From contig DHOG01000046.1 in assembly GCA_002410715.1 (NCBI GenBank), forward strand, positions 1-11,422: a stretch of DNA of 11,422 bases, in the 5' to 3' direction. The translations under genes and the position numbers were made by a program. Numbering within the stretch: position 1 is the first letter of the stretch; every line of letters starts with the position of its first letter. Shown here one piece after another: positions 1-6,715 of this stretch. The DNA comes from Ruminococcaceae bacterium UBA5396. Its GTDB lineage: Bacteria > Bacillota > Clostridia > Oscillospirales > Acutalibacteraceae. Under the pieces are notes generated by a model, which worked only from the letters and a program-made list of their open reading frames with translations, was not told the DNA's origin and ran no database searches.

Positions 1-314
1 CCTTCACCGGTTTTCATTTCGGCGATTCGGCCTTGATGCAGGATAATGCCGCCCAGAATCTGAACGGGGAAGTGAGGGGTTCCCAGCACCCGGTCGGTGG
101 CCTCGCGGCAAACGGCGAACGCGTCGGGAAGGATGTCGTCAAGGGTTTCACCCATCTTCAGCCGATCCTTGAGCTTTCCGGTTTGGCCTTTCAGTTCATC
201 CTCGCTCATTGCGTGATACTTTTCGAACAGAGCAAGCACCTTGTCACAGATGGGCTGGATGCGCTTTATTTCCCTTTTGCTGTAGTCACCGAACATCATT
301 TTTATAAGTCCCAT
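1..314 (-). CDS. secA: Protein translocase subunit SecA, N-terminal part (gene continues beyond the window)
   Basis: SecA is the ATPase motor that drives preproteins through the SecYEG channel at the cytoplasmic membrane. About 104 codons are visible, reading leftward from an ATG at 314. The protein begins MGLIKMMFGDYSKREIK, and later shows the family block HFPVQILGGIILHQGRIAEM followed by KTGEG, which is the start of the Walker A loop (MKTGEGKT in SecA). The rest of the motor is outside the window. A GGGAGG ribosome binding site lies just upstream of the ATG, and a good promoter lies at 393-421. The gene upstream is transcribed in the same direction and has no clear terminator, so some read-through into secA is possible. 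The plus-strand open frame across this region is a shadow. Identification is firm; which SecA paralogue it is cannot be decided. Confidence 0.95.
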   Translation of the reverse strand, partial: MGLIKMMFGDYSKREIKRIQPICDKVLALFEKYHAMSEDELKGQTGKLKDRLKMGETLDDILPDAFAVCREATDRVLGTPHFPVQILGGIILHQGRIAEMKTGE

Positions 315-392
315 AGAAAGAACCTCCCGTAATCTGAATAAAACGGCAAAGGCCGTGAAAATTTACTGAAAAGCGTTATTACAATACTATTT

Positions 393-421
393 AATATAAC
401 ACAATTGAAGGTTTGATACAA
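393..421 (-). promoter_or_regulatory. Sigma-A-like promoter for secA
   Basis: On the minus strand, TTGTAT (416-421) and TATATT (393-398) are separated by exactly 17 bp in an AT-rich stretch. Transcription would start near 386, giving a leader of about 70 nt before the secA start codon. The leader contains a small ACGGC/GCCGT stem (343-356) followed by a short T-rich stretch. Confidence 0.6.
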
Positions 422-522
422 CTAATTATCTGTAAATACGATGAGACGTATGAATTTGCGGGCAACCAATGGTGGTCTGAAATTCAATTAACTATATACA
501 CATTAAGCCCTCAATAGAATAA

Positions 523-1962
523 TCAATTCTTGGTTTGCCGAATATCATCCTCCGTTTTTGCCTTATGTATCGTCAAACCCCGCTTTTGAAGGATGGGCAG
601 GAGGTTCTTTTCGATATCGGAGTATTCCATTAATTCTAATTGATCCATAATCGTTCCGTCTTTCATAAGAAAAACATAAAACGGATAATCCACCCAATCA
701 CCAAGAGCGTTATAACTACCTTCAATGCGCCAAACCGATTCTATTTGGTCATAGGAATAACTGTCGCCTTTGAGTGAAAAGAACGCCGAATTATCCACAA
801 ATTCATAGGTGTAGAATGCAATATCGGTGTGAGCAAGCAGAGGAGTGAAAATCAGACTGCCAATCAGGATGATGTAAGCAAACCCCTTCATAAATTTCGA
901 TTCGGATTGAGTGTTCATAATCGCATCATAATCAAGCATCTTTTGCAGTTTTTTCCGGTAAATAAACTTGTAAATCCGCCTACGGATAAAATAAGACAGA
1001 GCTATTGCCGTGATTATTGCCGGCAGGAAAACATACAGGGCATTGTAAAGGGCAAGCCCGGTTGAATATTCCGCATTTCCTGAGCTGATAAACAGAAAAA
1101 GATAATAAAGCCCCAAAAAAATAAGCGTAAGCGGCAGGGCAAGCAAAAACCATGCCGCAAAAAAAGCAGGGAGTTCGGAAGCACCTGTTTGAATCTTTAA
1201 ACCATCCCTCAGCGTGTTGAGATCCGGTGCTACGGCATCGTACTTTCCCCCCTCCGGCAGGCTTTTCATAAATGCGAGAAGTCTGTCTTCATAGGCAAGC
1301 CGGGTTTTATATTTTTCGCACCTTTGAATCGATTTCACGTAATTCCCGTCAAGAAATTCAGCATAGCATTTTGATGCCAACCGCAGTTTCACCCATTCGT
1401 AATAACGGTTGAGGCTCGTTGCAAAAACGTAGTCTGCGGTGTCCTGATCAAGATCATTGTCCGGCTTGAACATATTTTTGTCAAACACGGTTTCAATATC
1501 GGTTTTAAGGACGTTGTAGGCAAGCTGGGACTGCTCTTCATTCTGAGCGATCTCGGTGATTCTTGGAATAAAAAGCCTTAAATCCTCGGCTAAAGCCTCA
1601 AAGCAGCGGTTCATTTTTTTCGGGGTTTCGATAAAGGGGAAGAAATAGCATTTAAAATTGTTTTGGTCGATCAGAAACATCAAGTCATACAATGAAAAAC
1701 AGAGATGCTCTTCATTTTTTTCCAGCCAGATGCGGCAGTCCAGAATGCTTTTGGGTCCCACTGAACCAAAGCTGCTGATTGAATAAACAAAATCCAGAAT
1801 AAAACTGTTGAAATACACCCTCGCCGTAATTTCTTTCAGTCTGTCTTTGCCCTTATATAACGGAAAAAATTCAGAGGTGATGGCACCCTGTGAAGCTGCA
1901 AAATCCCGGGATTTTGAACAGAAAGTTGAGATAATCGAATTACCGCTGTCAAATCGATTCAA
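523..1962 (-). CDS. Membrane protein of unknown function (479 aa)
   Basis: I do not recognise this family. The start is a TTG at 1962, preceded by GGAG at a spacing of about 10 nt; no better start is visible. The first 260 residues are soluble, mixed charged/aromatic and without a signal peptide. Three hydrophobic segments follow at about residues 264-293, 303-325 and 357-378, with a basic, arginine/lysine-rich loop at 326-342 that should lie in the cytoplasm. The C-terminal 100 residues are soluble again. Their alternating aromatic/hydrophobic pattern around residues 393-435 (FFSLKGDSYSYDQIESVWRI) recalls small bacterial PH-like beta domains, but this is a weak resemblance. The gene stands alone between secA and the ACT gene; no intrinsic terminator is visible after the TGA. 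The coding region is certain, the function unknown. Confidence 0.85.
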   Translation of the reverse strand: MNRFDSGNSIISTFCSKSRDFAASQGAITSEFFPLYKGKDRLKEITARVYFNSFILDFVYSISSFGSVGPKSILDCRIWLEKNEEHLCFSLYDLMFLIDQNNFKCYFFPFIETPKKMNRCFEALAEDLRLFIPRITEIAQNEEQSQLAYNVLKTDIETVFDKNMFKPDNDLDQDTADYVFATSLNRYYEWVKLRLASKCYAEFLDGNYVKSIQRCEKYKTRLAYEDRLLAFMKSLPEGGKYDAVAPDLNTLRDGLKIQTGASELPAFFAAWFLLALPLTLIFLGLYYLFLFISSGNAEYSTGLALYNALYVFLPAIITAIALSYFIRRRIYKFIYRKKLQKMLDYDAIMNTQSESKFMKGFAYIILIGSLIFTPLLAHTDIAFYTYEFVDNSAFFSLKGDSYSYDQIESVWRIEGSYNALGDWVDYPFYVFLMKDGTIMDQLELMEYSDIEKNLLPILQKRGLTIHKAKTEDDIRQTKN

Positions 1963-2023
1963 AATAAATCCACTCCATCATAATACAAAGTGCAAGTCAA
2001 TGTGCAAAAATTGGATTTATTCC

Positions 2024-2032
2024 ATTATATCA
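2024..2032 (-). promoter_or_regulatory. Extended -10 promoter for the 479-aa membrane protein
   Basis: On the minus strand the sequence TGATATAAT is a perfect TATAAT with the TGn extension that can replace a good -35 element; the -35 position (TACCGG) is indeed poor. Transcription would start near 2017, leaving a leader of about 55 nt that includes the ribosome binding site. A second candidate (TTGCAC/TATTAT at 1980-2007) would start inside the ribosome binding site and is less likely. Confidence 0.45.
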
Positions 2033-2108
2033 TAAGATTGTAAAATCCGGTATGGTTGGGAAACAAATAATTAATCCATCAACAATGGCATCTCACCGAA
2101 TTTCCCAC

Positions 2109-2137
2109 TTGCCGTTACAGCCCCGGCGTGGTACAAT
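2109..2137 (+). promoter_or_regulatory. Sigma-A-like promoter for the ACT-domain gene
   Basis: TTGCCG (2109-2114) and TACAAT (2132-2137) are 17 bp apart. Transcription would start near 2144, about 50 nt ahead of the ATG at 2194. No riboswitch or attenuator structure is seen in that leader. Confidence 0.6.
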
Positions 2138-2193
2138 GGAATTAGTAAATGATGGGTATCATTTTATGCAAATAAACAAAGGGAGGCATTTGT

Positions 2194-2625
2194 ATGCTTA
2201 TTAAACAGCTTTCCATTTTTGTTGAGAATAAGGCGGGTCGGCTTGCCGAGATTACAGCTATTCTAGCCAAGGCGGGTATCGATATCCGTGCTTTGTCGAT
2301 CGCAGACACCACCAATTTCGGGATTCTGCGGCTGATTGTAGACAAACCGGATGAGGCAGAGAAGGTGCTCAAGGATGCCGGTCTTACCGTATCACTGACC
2401 AATGTGATTGGGGTAGGGATCCCCGATAAGCCGGGAGGGTTTTCGTCCGCAATGAAATGTCTTGCCGATGCCGGTATGGGCGTTGAGTATATGTATGCCT
2501 TTATTTCACGGGATCAGGGGCGTGCCTGTATGATTCTTCGTGTGGGTGATAATGAACGTGCGATTCAGGCACTGCAGCAGGATGGCGTGGAGATTCTCAC
2601 CAGCGACCGGATCTATAAAATGTGA
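2194..2625 (+). CDS. Tandem ACT-domain protein
   Basis: This 143-residue protein consists of two ACT domains and nothing else. ACT domains are small folds that bind amino acids or similar ligands and usually regulate metabolic enzymes. The first spans about residues 2-68 and shows the typical opening LSIFVENKAGRLAEITAIL, with the glycine-rich turn that follows strand 1. The second spans about 71-140 and contains VGVGIPDKPGGFSSAMKCL. No catalytic domain is attached, so it probably works as a free-standing sensor or as a partner of another enzyme. Relatives are often found beside phenylacetate-CoA ligase or indolepyruvate:ferredoxin oxidoreductase genes in anaerobes, but neither is present here. 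The ATG is preceded by GGGAGG at 7 nt spacing. It has its own promoter and terminator, hence is a single-gene transcript. The ligand cannot be inferred. Confidence 0.92.
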   Translation: MLIKQLSIFVENKAGRLAEITAILAKAGIDIRALSIADTTNFGILRLIVDKPDEAEKVLKDAGLTVSLTNVIGVGIPDKPGGFSSAMKCLADAGMGVEYMYAFISRDQGRACMILRVGDNERAIQALQQDGVEILTSDRIYKM

Positions 2626-2635
2626 TCTGTATATG

Positions 2636-2673
2636 AAAATCACCGATTCAGATCAACTGATTCGGTGATTTTT
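2636..2673 (+). terminator. Intrinsic terminator of the ACT-domain gene
   Basis: Arms AAAATCACCGATTCAG (2636-2651) and CTGATTCGGTGATTTT pair over 16 bp with one mismatch around a five-base loop (ATCAA). The right arm ends in a run of five T. It lies 10 bp after the stop codon. Its A-rich left end means it may also act, less efficiently, on the convergent minus-strand transcript. Confidence 0.8.
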
Positions 2674-2675
2674 GT

Positions 2676-2714
2676 CTTAACTACCCCTCGGCTGAAAGCC
2701 GAGGGGTAGTTAAG
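2676..2714. repeat. Perfect 17-bp hairpin between convergent genes
   Basis: CTTAACTACCCCTCGGC (2676-2692) is exactly repeated in inverted orientation at 2698-2714, around a five-base loop TGAAA. It ends 4 bp from the stop codon of the PrsW-type gene. No T-run follows on either strand, so it is not a standard intrinsic terminator by itself, although it could stop transcription together with the neighbouring terminator. The TACCCCTCGGC arm resembles the hairpin at 11248-11270. It may be a dispersed palindromic (REP-like or IS200/IS605-end-like) element; no transposase is nearby. Confidence 0.7.
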
Positions 2715-2718
2715 ATTA

Positions 2719-4230
2719 TTACAATTGACTTGCCTCATTCCTTTTGCTTATTTCCTCAACCTGCCGAAGGCCGCTGTTGACCAGTTTTATCAGGAAAAAC
2801 CATATTGCAACCGTCAAAAGAATTTGCACCGGAAAAAGGTTCTGCAATCCCGTCGGAACCGGTATGGGCATATCCCATATGGCATGCAGGATGACTGGAA
2901 TAATAAACAGCTGTAGGAATTTTCCGGAAAAAACATGCTTTGAAGAGAGCGGCTGATCTTTTTTAACCATCATAATTGCCGCGCCGGAAACAGCCGCCCA
3001 AGCGACATGACCACCGATTGCGAGAACGCCGCGCAGGAATAGAATATCGGTAATCTGATTATAATATTGGCTCATATTCAAGGCGTAGCCTGCTGTTTCA
3101 AATACGGCAAAGCCTGCGCCCACCGCCGCACCAATCAGAAGGCCATTTAAAATATATTTTGTATTGGTCTTTCTGATAAAAAACAGCAGAGCCGCAAATT
3201 TTCCGATTTCCTCCACAATCCCGACAAGGATTGCACCCCAATAATCCAGCTTTCCGATTTCGACGATCTGGCCGAGAAAAAACGTAAGCAGGAGAGAAAA
3301 TGCTCCGCCGATGAAGAATACTTTGATTACTTCAAAAAAGCTGACATTGCGCGGCACATTGATTTCCAAGAAGAATACCACGACTGAAAACGGAACCGCA
3401 AGCGCACCCATAAAAATCATGCCGGGGATGACATTGGCGGAGTTTTGCCAGCCGAATGCAAGACAGCAGGTCCACAGGATGCCGAACGATGCCATCAGCA
3501 TCAGGAACACACGGGAGAACAGCCAAGGCTTGGGCCATCCGCTTGACAGCTCGGATTCGGGTGGCGTCGTCAGTGATGTGCCGCTTATAAAAATTTGGTC
3601 TGCTTCTTCGGAACTATGCTTTTTGAAAACATCTGAAAAAAGCTGTGAAAATGATATGTTCAGTTTTCCGCTGTCCCCTGTAATTGTGTTAATGGTGTTT
3701 TTGATTGCCTTCATGCCGCTGGAGAAAACGTCGTTTTCCGTATTCTGATGCCATGCACCACTGTAATAGATATCCATCATCATGGTTTTATTAATGGGTG
3801 TCCAGGGAATATCTGCAGGGTTTGCCTGTGACACCATTTTGACCGGAGTATCAAAGTTAAGAATTCGGTTGTGAACCAGCTGCGATAAGGAAGCGGCGGA
3901 AACCGGCCCATAAACAAGCTGATTGACGAGATAATACCACTGGGAGTTTAGCATCTCCGGTGTAACCGGCCTCTCCGTTTGGGGATTACCGTTATTCCAT
4001 GCGGGTTGATGATAGGCTGCCGACGGGGGAGTTTGAGGGGCGGGGGGAGCCTGGTAGGACGGCACAGGCGGAACTTGTGTGTTACTTTCTGGCGGCGGAG
4101 TGACCACAGATCCGGATGCAGCATCCTGCTGCCGGGGTGGCTGCTGCGGAAAAGCATACCCGCAATTTCCGCAAAACCGTGCATTGTCCGCGTTCTCAAA
4201 ACCGCATTTTGTACAGAACATTTGAATCAT
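2719..4230 (-). CDS. Zinc-ribbon / GYF_2 / PrsW-family intramembrane protease
   Basis: Three modules are visible in this 503-residue protein. A zinc ribbon (C6xxC9...C20xxC23) is followed by a proline/glutamine-rich linker (about 28-90), then a GYF_2-type (DUF4339) domain at about 97-150 with WYYLVNQLVYGPVSAASL. After a further linker come about eight membrane segments from residue 241 onward. The PrsW signatures are present: E340 E341 xx K344, F374xxxE378, H408 and H449xxxD453, the predicted metal-binding and catalytic residues. In Bacillus subtilis PrsW makes the first cut in the anti-sigma factor RsiW; the target here is unknown and no sigma/anti-sigma pair is adjacent. The ATG at 4230 has a close ribosome binding site; the second ATG at 4221 (protein starting MFCTKCG) has better spacing and could be the true start. 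It has its own promoter. Confidence 0.9.
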   Translation of the reverse strand: MIQMFCTKCGFENADNARFCGNCGYAFPQQPPRQQDAASGSVVTPPPESNTQVPPVPSYQAPPAPQTPPSAAYHQPAWNNGNPQTERPVTPEMLNSQWYYLVNQLVYGPVSAASLSQLVHNRILNFDTPVKMVSQANPADIPWTPINKTMMMDIYYSGAWHQNTENDVFSSGMKAIKNTINTITGDSGKLNISFSQLFSDVFKKHSSEEADQIFISGTSLTTPPESELSSGWPKPWLFSRVFLMLMASFGILWTCCLAFGWQNSANVIPGMIFMGALAVPFSVVVFFLEINVPRNVSFFEVIKVFFIGGAFSLLLTFFLGQIVEIGKLDYWGAILVGIVEEIGKFAALLFFIRKTNTKYILNGLLIGAAVGAGFAVFETAGYALNMSQYYNQITDILFLRGVLAIGGHVAWAAVSGAAIMMVKKDQPLSSKHVFSGKFLQLFIIPVILHAIWDMPIPVPTGLQNLFPVQILLTVAIWFFLIKLVNSGLRQVEEISKRNEASQL

Positions 4231-4317
4231 CTCTTTCCGGGTAAAATATTCGCTGAGTTACGAGATCTAATACCAGCATTTTTTTATATGCATGGCTTAC
4301 GCTTTGTTTATATCATG

Positions 4318-4346
4318 ATTTTACTATTACGCGACGGGTTTGTCAA
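4318..4346 (-). promoter_or_regulatory. Strong sigma-A-like promoter for the PrsW-type gene
   Basis: On the minus strand, consensus TTGACA (4341-4346) and TAAAAT (4318-4323) are 17 bp apart. Transcription would start near 4311, giving a leader of about 80 nt. Apart from a weak GCAT/ATGC pairing the leader shows no structure that I recognise. Confidence 0.7.
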
Positions 4347-4390
4347 AGAAATCAGTAAAATTATAAAGCGTTGACCGTTATGATGCGTAC

Positions 4391-4428
4391 AAAAAAAGGA
4401 TGGGCGTATGCGTCCGCCCGTCCTTTTT
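4391..4428 (-). terminator. Intrinsic terminator of the short-chain dehydrogenase gene
   Basis: On the minus strand the arms AAAAAGGACGGGCG and CGCCCATCCTTTTT pair over 14 bp with one G-T wobble around an eight-base loop, and a run of seven T follows. It begins 6 bp after the TAA. The opposite strand also ends in five T, so it could work in both directions. Confidence 0.85.
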
Positions 4429-4434
4429 AGAGTA

Positions 4435-5331
4435 TTATGATTCGGTGATAACCCCGCCATTTACATGAAGCACCTGACCGGTAACATACGCCGAATCATT
4501 GGTGGCAAGATAAACATAGGTGGGGGCAATTTCAAAAGGCTGTGCGGCGCGTTCCAGAGGAACATCTTGACCAAATTTTGTCACATCCTGTTCCGAAAAG
4601 CTGGATGTAATCAGAGGCGTCCATACGGGGCCGGGTGCAACCGCATTTACTCTTATACCGCTTGTAGCAAGAGACAATGCAAGCGAGCGGGTAAAGGATA
4701 CCACCGCACCCTTTGTAGCGGAATAGTCGATTAGCGTCGGACTGCCTTTATATGCTGTCACCGAGGTGGTGTTAATAATGGACGAGCCTTCTTTTAGATG
4801 AGGAAGAGCCGCCTTGGTCATATAAAAATAGCTAATAATATTGGTAGAAAAGGTGTTGCAAAGCTGCTCCGCTGTAATGTCCTTAATGCTGTTTTGCGGA
4901 TACTGCACTGCGATGTTGTTGACAAGCACATCGACACCGCCGAGCTCATTAACGGCTGCATCAACCACCTGCTGTGCGGAAGGCTCATTTTTCAGATCAC
5001 ACTGGACGGTGATACACCGCCTCCCGAATTTCTGAACCATGGTGACGGTCTCATTGGCGTCGGTCTGTTCACTGTAGTAAGGCACCACGATATCGGCCCC
5101 CTCTTTTGCGAACGCGACTGCCACAGCCTGACCGATCCCGCTGTCACCACCGGTGATGATTGCGACCAGCCCTTTCATTTTGTCCGAGCCTTTATATGTG
5201 GGATCATCGACAATGGGTTTCGGATTCATTTCCTGCTGTGTTCCGGGCTGCATATTCTGTTGCTGACGAGGAAAGCTGTCCGGCAGGCTTGCCGGTTGCT
5301 GTCCCGAATAAGTGTTTGTTGTATCTGCCAT
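4435..5331 (-). CDS. Short-chain dehydrogenase/reductase, general-stress type
   Basis: This is an NAD(P)-dependent oxidoreductase of the classical SDR superfamily, 298 residues. The nucleotide-binding loop TGGDSGIG is at 60-67, NNIA at 138-141, and the catalytic set is N164, S190, Y203 and K207 (YSATK). The C-terminal motif VTGQVLHVNGG is intact. The roughly 50-residue glutamine/proline-rich N-terminal extension ending in NPKPIVDDPTYKGSDKMKG is typical of the subgroup containing B. subtilis YdaD/YhxC/YhxD and E. coli YghA, several of which are stress-induced; the natural substrate is generally unknown. The ATG at 5331 has AAAGGTGG upstream at 9 nt. It is monocistronic, with a terminator after the stop. 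I see no clear promoter in the 86 bp upstream, only AT-rich sequence and a short ATTGG/CCAAT inverted repeat (5396-5411). Family certain, substrate unknown. Confidence 0.93.
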   Translation of the reverse strand: MADTTNTYSGQQPASLPDSFPRQQQNMQPGTQQEMNPKPIVDDPTYKGSDKMKGLVAIITGGDSGIGQAVAVAFAKEGADIVVPYYSEQTDANETVTMVQKFGRRCITVQCDLKNEPSAQQVVDAAVNELGGVDVLVNNIAVQYPQNSIKDITAEQLCNTFSTNIISYFYMTKAALPHLKEGSSIINTTSVTAYKGSPTLIDYSATKGAVVSFTRSLALSLATSGIRVNAVAPGPVWTPLITSSFSEQDVTKFGQDVPLERAAQPFEIAPTYVYLATNDSAYVTGQVLHVNGGVITES

Positions 5332-5417
5332 AGATCATAACCACCTTTTAAATTTCTATAATTTTAGAACCAATGTTATTATTGCCGATACAACGATTGG
5401 TAATTCCCAATAATATA

Positions 5418-5463
5418 AAGTGGATGCTTTAAATGAATAGAAACTCACTTAAAGCATCCACTT
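5418..5463 (-). terminator. Long hairpin, probable terminator after the PHP-domain gene
   Basis: AAGTGGATGCTTTAA (5418-5432) is perfectly repeated inverted at 5449-5463, giving a 15-bp stem with a 16-base loop. Read on the minus strand the stem is followed by TATATTATT, a U-rich but interrupted tail. It lies about 80 bp beyond the stop of the last gene in the hydrogenase-sensor-like cluster and about 90 bp ahead of the SDR start. The large loop is unusual for a terminator, so a different role (operator or RNA stability element) is possible. Confidence 0.5.
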
Positions 5464-5543
5464 AAGGAAAATCCAGCTGTCTATTTGGATTAACGTTGGT
5501 TCATTCCCTTACCCGCTTCATAATGTCAGCATGTTAATATGAA

Positions 5544-6284
5544 TTATGGATTATACGTTCCCCACTGACATGGCGTTTTACCGCTAAGCGCGGCAATCAA
5601 ATCAGCTGGACGGTTGTTCTCCAGTTCAATCCATGGTCCAAAGTCCTGTATCAGAGAAAGGCAGTGCGCATCTGAATTACATAAAAGCGGCCACCCCTGT
5701 ATGACGGGATGTTCTTTTACAAGCCTGTCTGTATCACCGAAACGTGATATCTCAAACGCATGGAATCCTACATCAGGTATGGTTCCGAGTGAAGCCACAA
5801 CGCTGTAAGAATCCCGATCAATATGGGCGGGAAAGGTGGATCCCCCATATTTTTGAACCAGCTGCGGAACATCGTCAATGCTGATGGATGACGCCGTAGT
5901 CAGCAGGGTTGAAAAAGTGCCGGTAACTCTGTCATCCTCATCCATAATGATCTGCGTGCCGAAAATATCAGATTGATTTTTAACAGGCGGCAGCGTAGCT
6001 TCAACCAAGGCATCAAACTCCATGGCGGCTTCAAGCGTCGGAAACAAACAGATAACGTGACATTCCTCGGCGGTGCAAAGCTCCATACCCGCAATTACGA
6101 TCAATCCGTTATTTTTTGCTGCTTTCACAATAGCGGGACAGTTTTTGCTGCTATTATGATCGGTAAGGGCAATCATATCCAGTCCCGCCAGCAGTGCCAT
6201 ATTTACAATATTGTTGGGTGTCATATCATCATCGCCGCAGGGAGACAGGCAGGAATGAATATGTAGATCATAGTACACTTTCAT
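5544..6284 (-). CDS. PHP-domain metal-dependent phosphoesterase
   Basis: PHP-domain proteins are metal-dependent phosphatases or nucleases acting in the cytoplasm. In this 246-residue protein the expected ligands are present: H8 and H10 (DLHIHSCLSPCG), D18, H43 (ALTDHN), E68 (GMELCT), H76, H154 (PAHID), D205 and H207 (NSDAH). It is a full-length single PHP domain without additional modules, and has no membrane segment. The ATG at 6284 is preceded by AGGA at 9 nt. It is the last gene of the five-gene cluster, 27 bp after the second DRTGG gene. Similar PHP proteins accompany regulatory/hydrogenase clusters in clostridia and Thermotogae. A role as a phosphatase opposing the RsbW-like kinase, or as a hydrolase of a small phosphorylated signal, is inference only. 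Family assignment is secure; substrate unknown. Confidence 0.9.
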   Translation of the reverse strand: MKVYYDLHIHSCLSPCGDDDMTPNNIVNMALLAGLDMIALTDHNSSKNCPAIVKAAKNNGLIVIAGMELCTAEECHVICLFPTLEAAMEFDALVEATLPPVKNQSDIFGTQIIMDEDDRVTGTFSTLLTTASSISIDDVPQLVQKYGGSTFPAHIDRDSYSVVASLGTIPDVGFHAFEISRFGDTDRLVKEHPVIQGWPLLCNSDAHCLSLIQDFGPWIELENNRPADLIAALSGKTPCQWGTYNP

Positions 6285-6311
6285 TTGTATTCATCCTGCC
6301 TTTCCGAATAA

Positions 6312-6683
6312 TCAATATCGATGGGTGGAAAAACCGTCAACATTATATTTATAATTATGCAGTAATCGGTCGATTTTCACCGCAAGCTGAAAAGACGTTT
6401 CCGAGCTGCGGAGAATCGGAATGCCCTCGGTCACGGCTCGCTCCCTTGCATCTTTATCCAAAGCCGCATCCTCGGAAAGTATAATGCAGGCGGTATCTGA
6501 AAGAACAGCGACGGCTATCGCATTCAGATTGCCCATTACGGTAATCCATGCGTCTCCCTCACGCGCCCTGCCCATTACCCAGCTTAAAAGATCACCTGCG
6601 TAACCGCCGGTAACCTCCCGTGATCCGTCTCCTTCAACCAATATTTCCAGATTCAATCTCTTTACAAGCTCGGTTACAGTCAT
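6312..6683 (-). CDS. DRTGG-domain protein (second of two)
   Basis: This 123-residue protein is essentially one DRTGG domain, a small fold named after a motif and otherwise found in the N-terminal part of some phosphotransacetylases and in CBS-domain proteins. The motif region is GGYAGDLLSWVMG at residues 26-38, with an alternating beta/alpha pattern after it (AIAVAVLSDTACIILSE, then GIPILRSS). No catalytic residues are known for the fold; it is thought to bind a ligand or a partner protein. The ATG at 6683 has GGAAAGGA at about 8 nt. It lies 32 bp after the hydrogenase-like gene and 27 bp before the PHP gene, so co-transcription is very likely. The tail (about 108-123, ending HRY) is basic and aromatic. 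Confidence 0.88.
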   Translation of the reverse strand: MTVTELVKRLNLEILVEGDGSREVTGGYAGDLLSWVMGRAREGDAWITVMGNLNAIAVAVLSDTACIILSEDAALDKDARERAVTEGIPILRSSETSFQLAVKIDRLLHNYKYNVDGFSTHRY

Positions 6684-6715
6684 TTTAAATGTCCTTTCCG
6701 GGATTTAATGTCTTT

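Noticed and set aside
33..332. Plus-strand open frame of 99 codons at the left edge
   Set aside because: It lies antisense to secA, whose protein sequence is unmistakable on the minus strand, and it has no recognisable domain.
4798..5340. Plus-strand open frame of 180 codons
   Set aside because: It is antisense to the short-chain dehydrogenase and has a low-complexity, histidine/cysteine-rich composition typical of shadow frames.
5332..5417. Sigma-B promoter for the stress-type dehydrogenase
   Set aside because: GGGAAT resembles a sigma-B -10, but no GTTTAA-like -35 occurs at the required distance.
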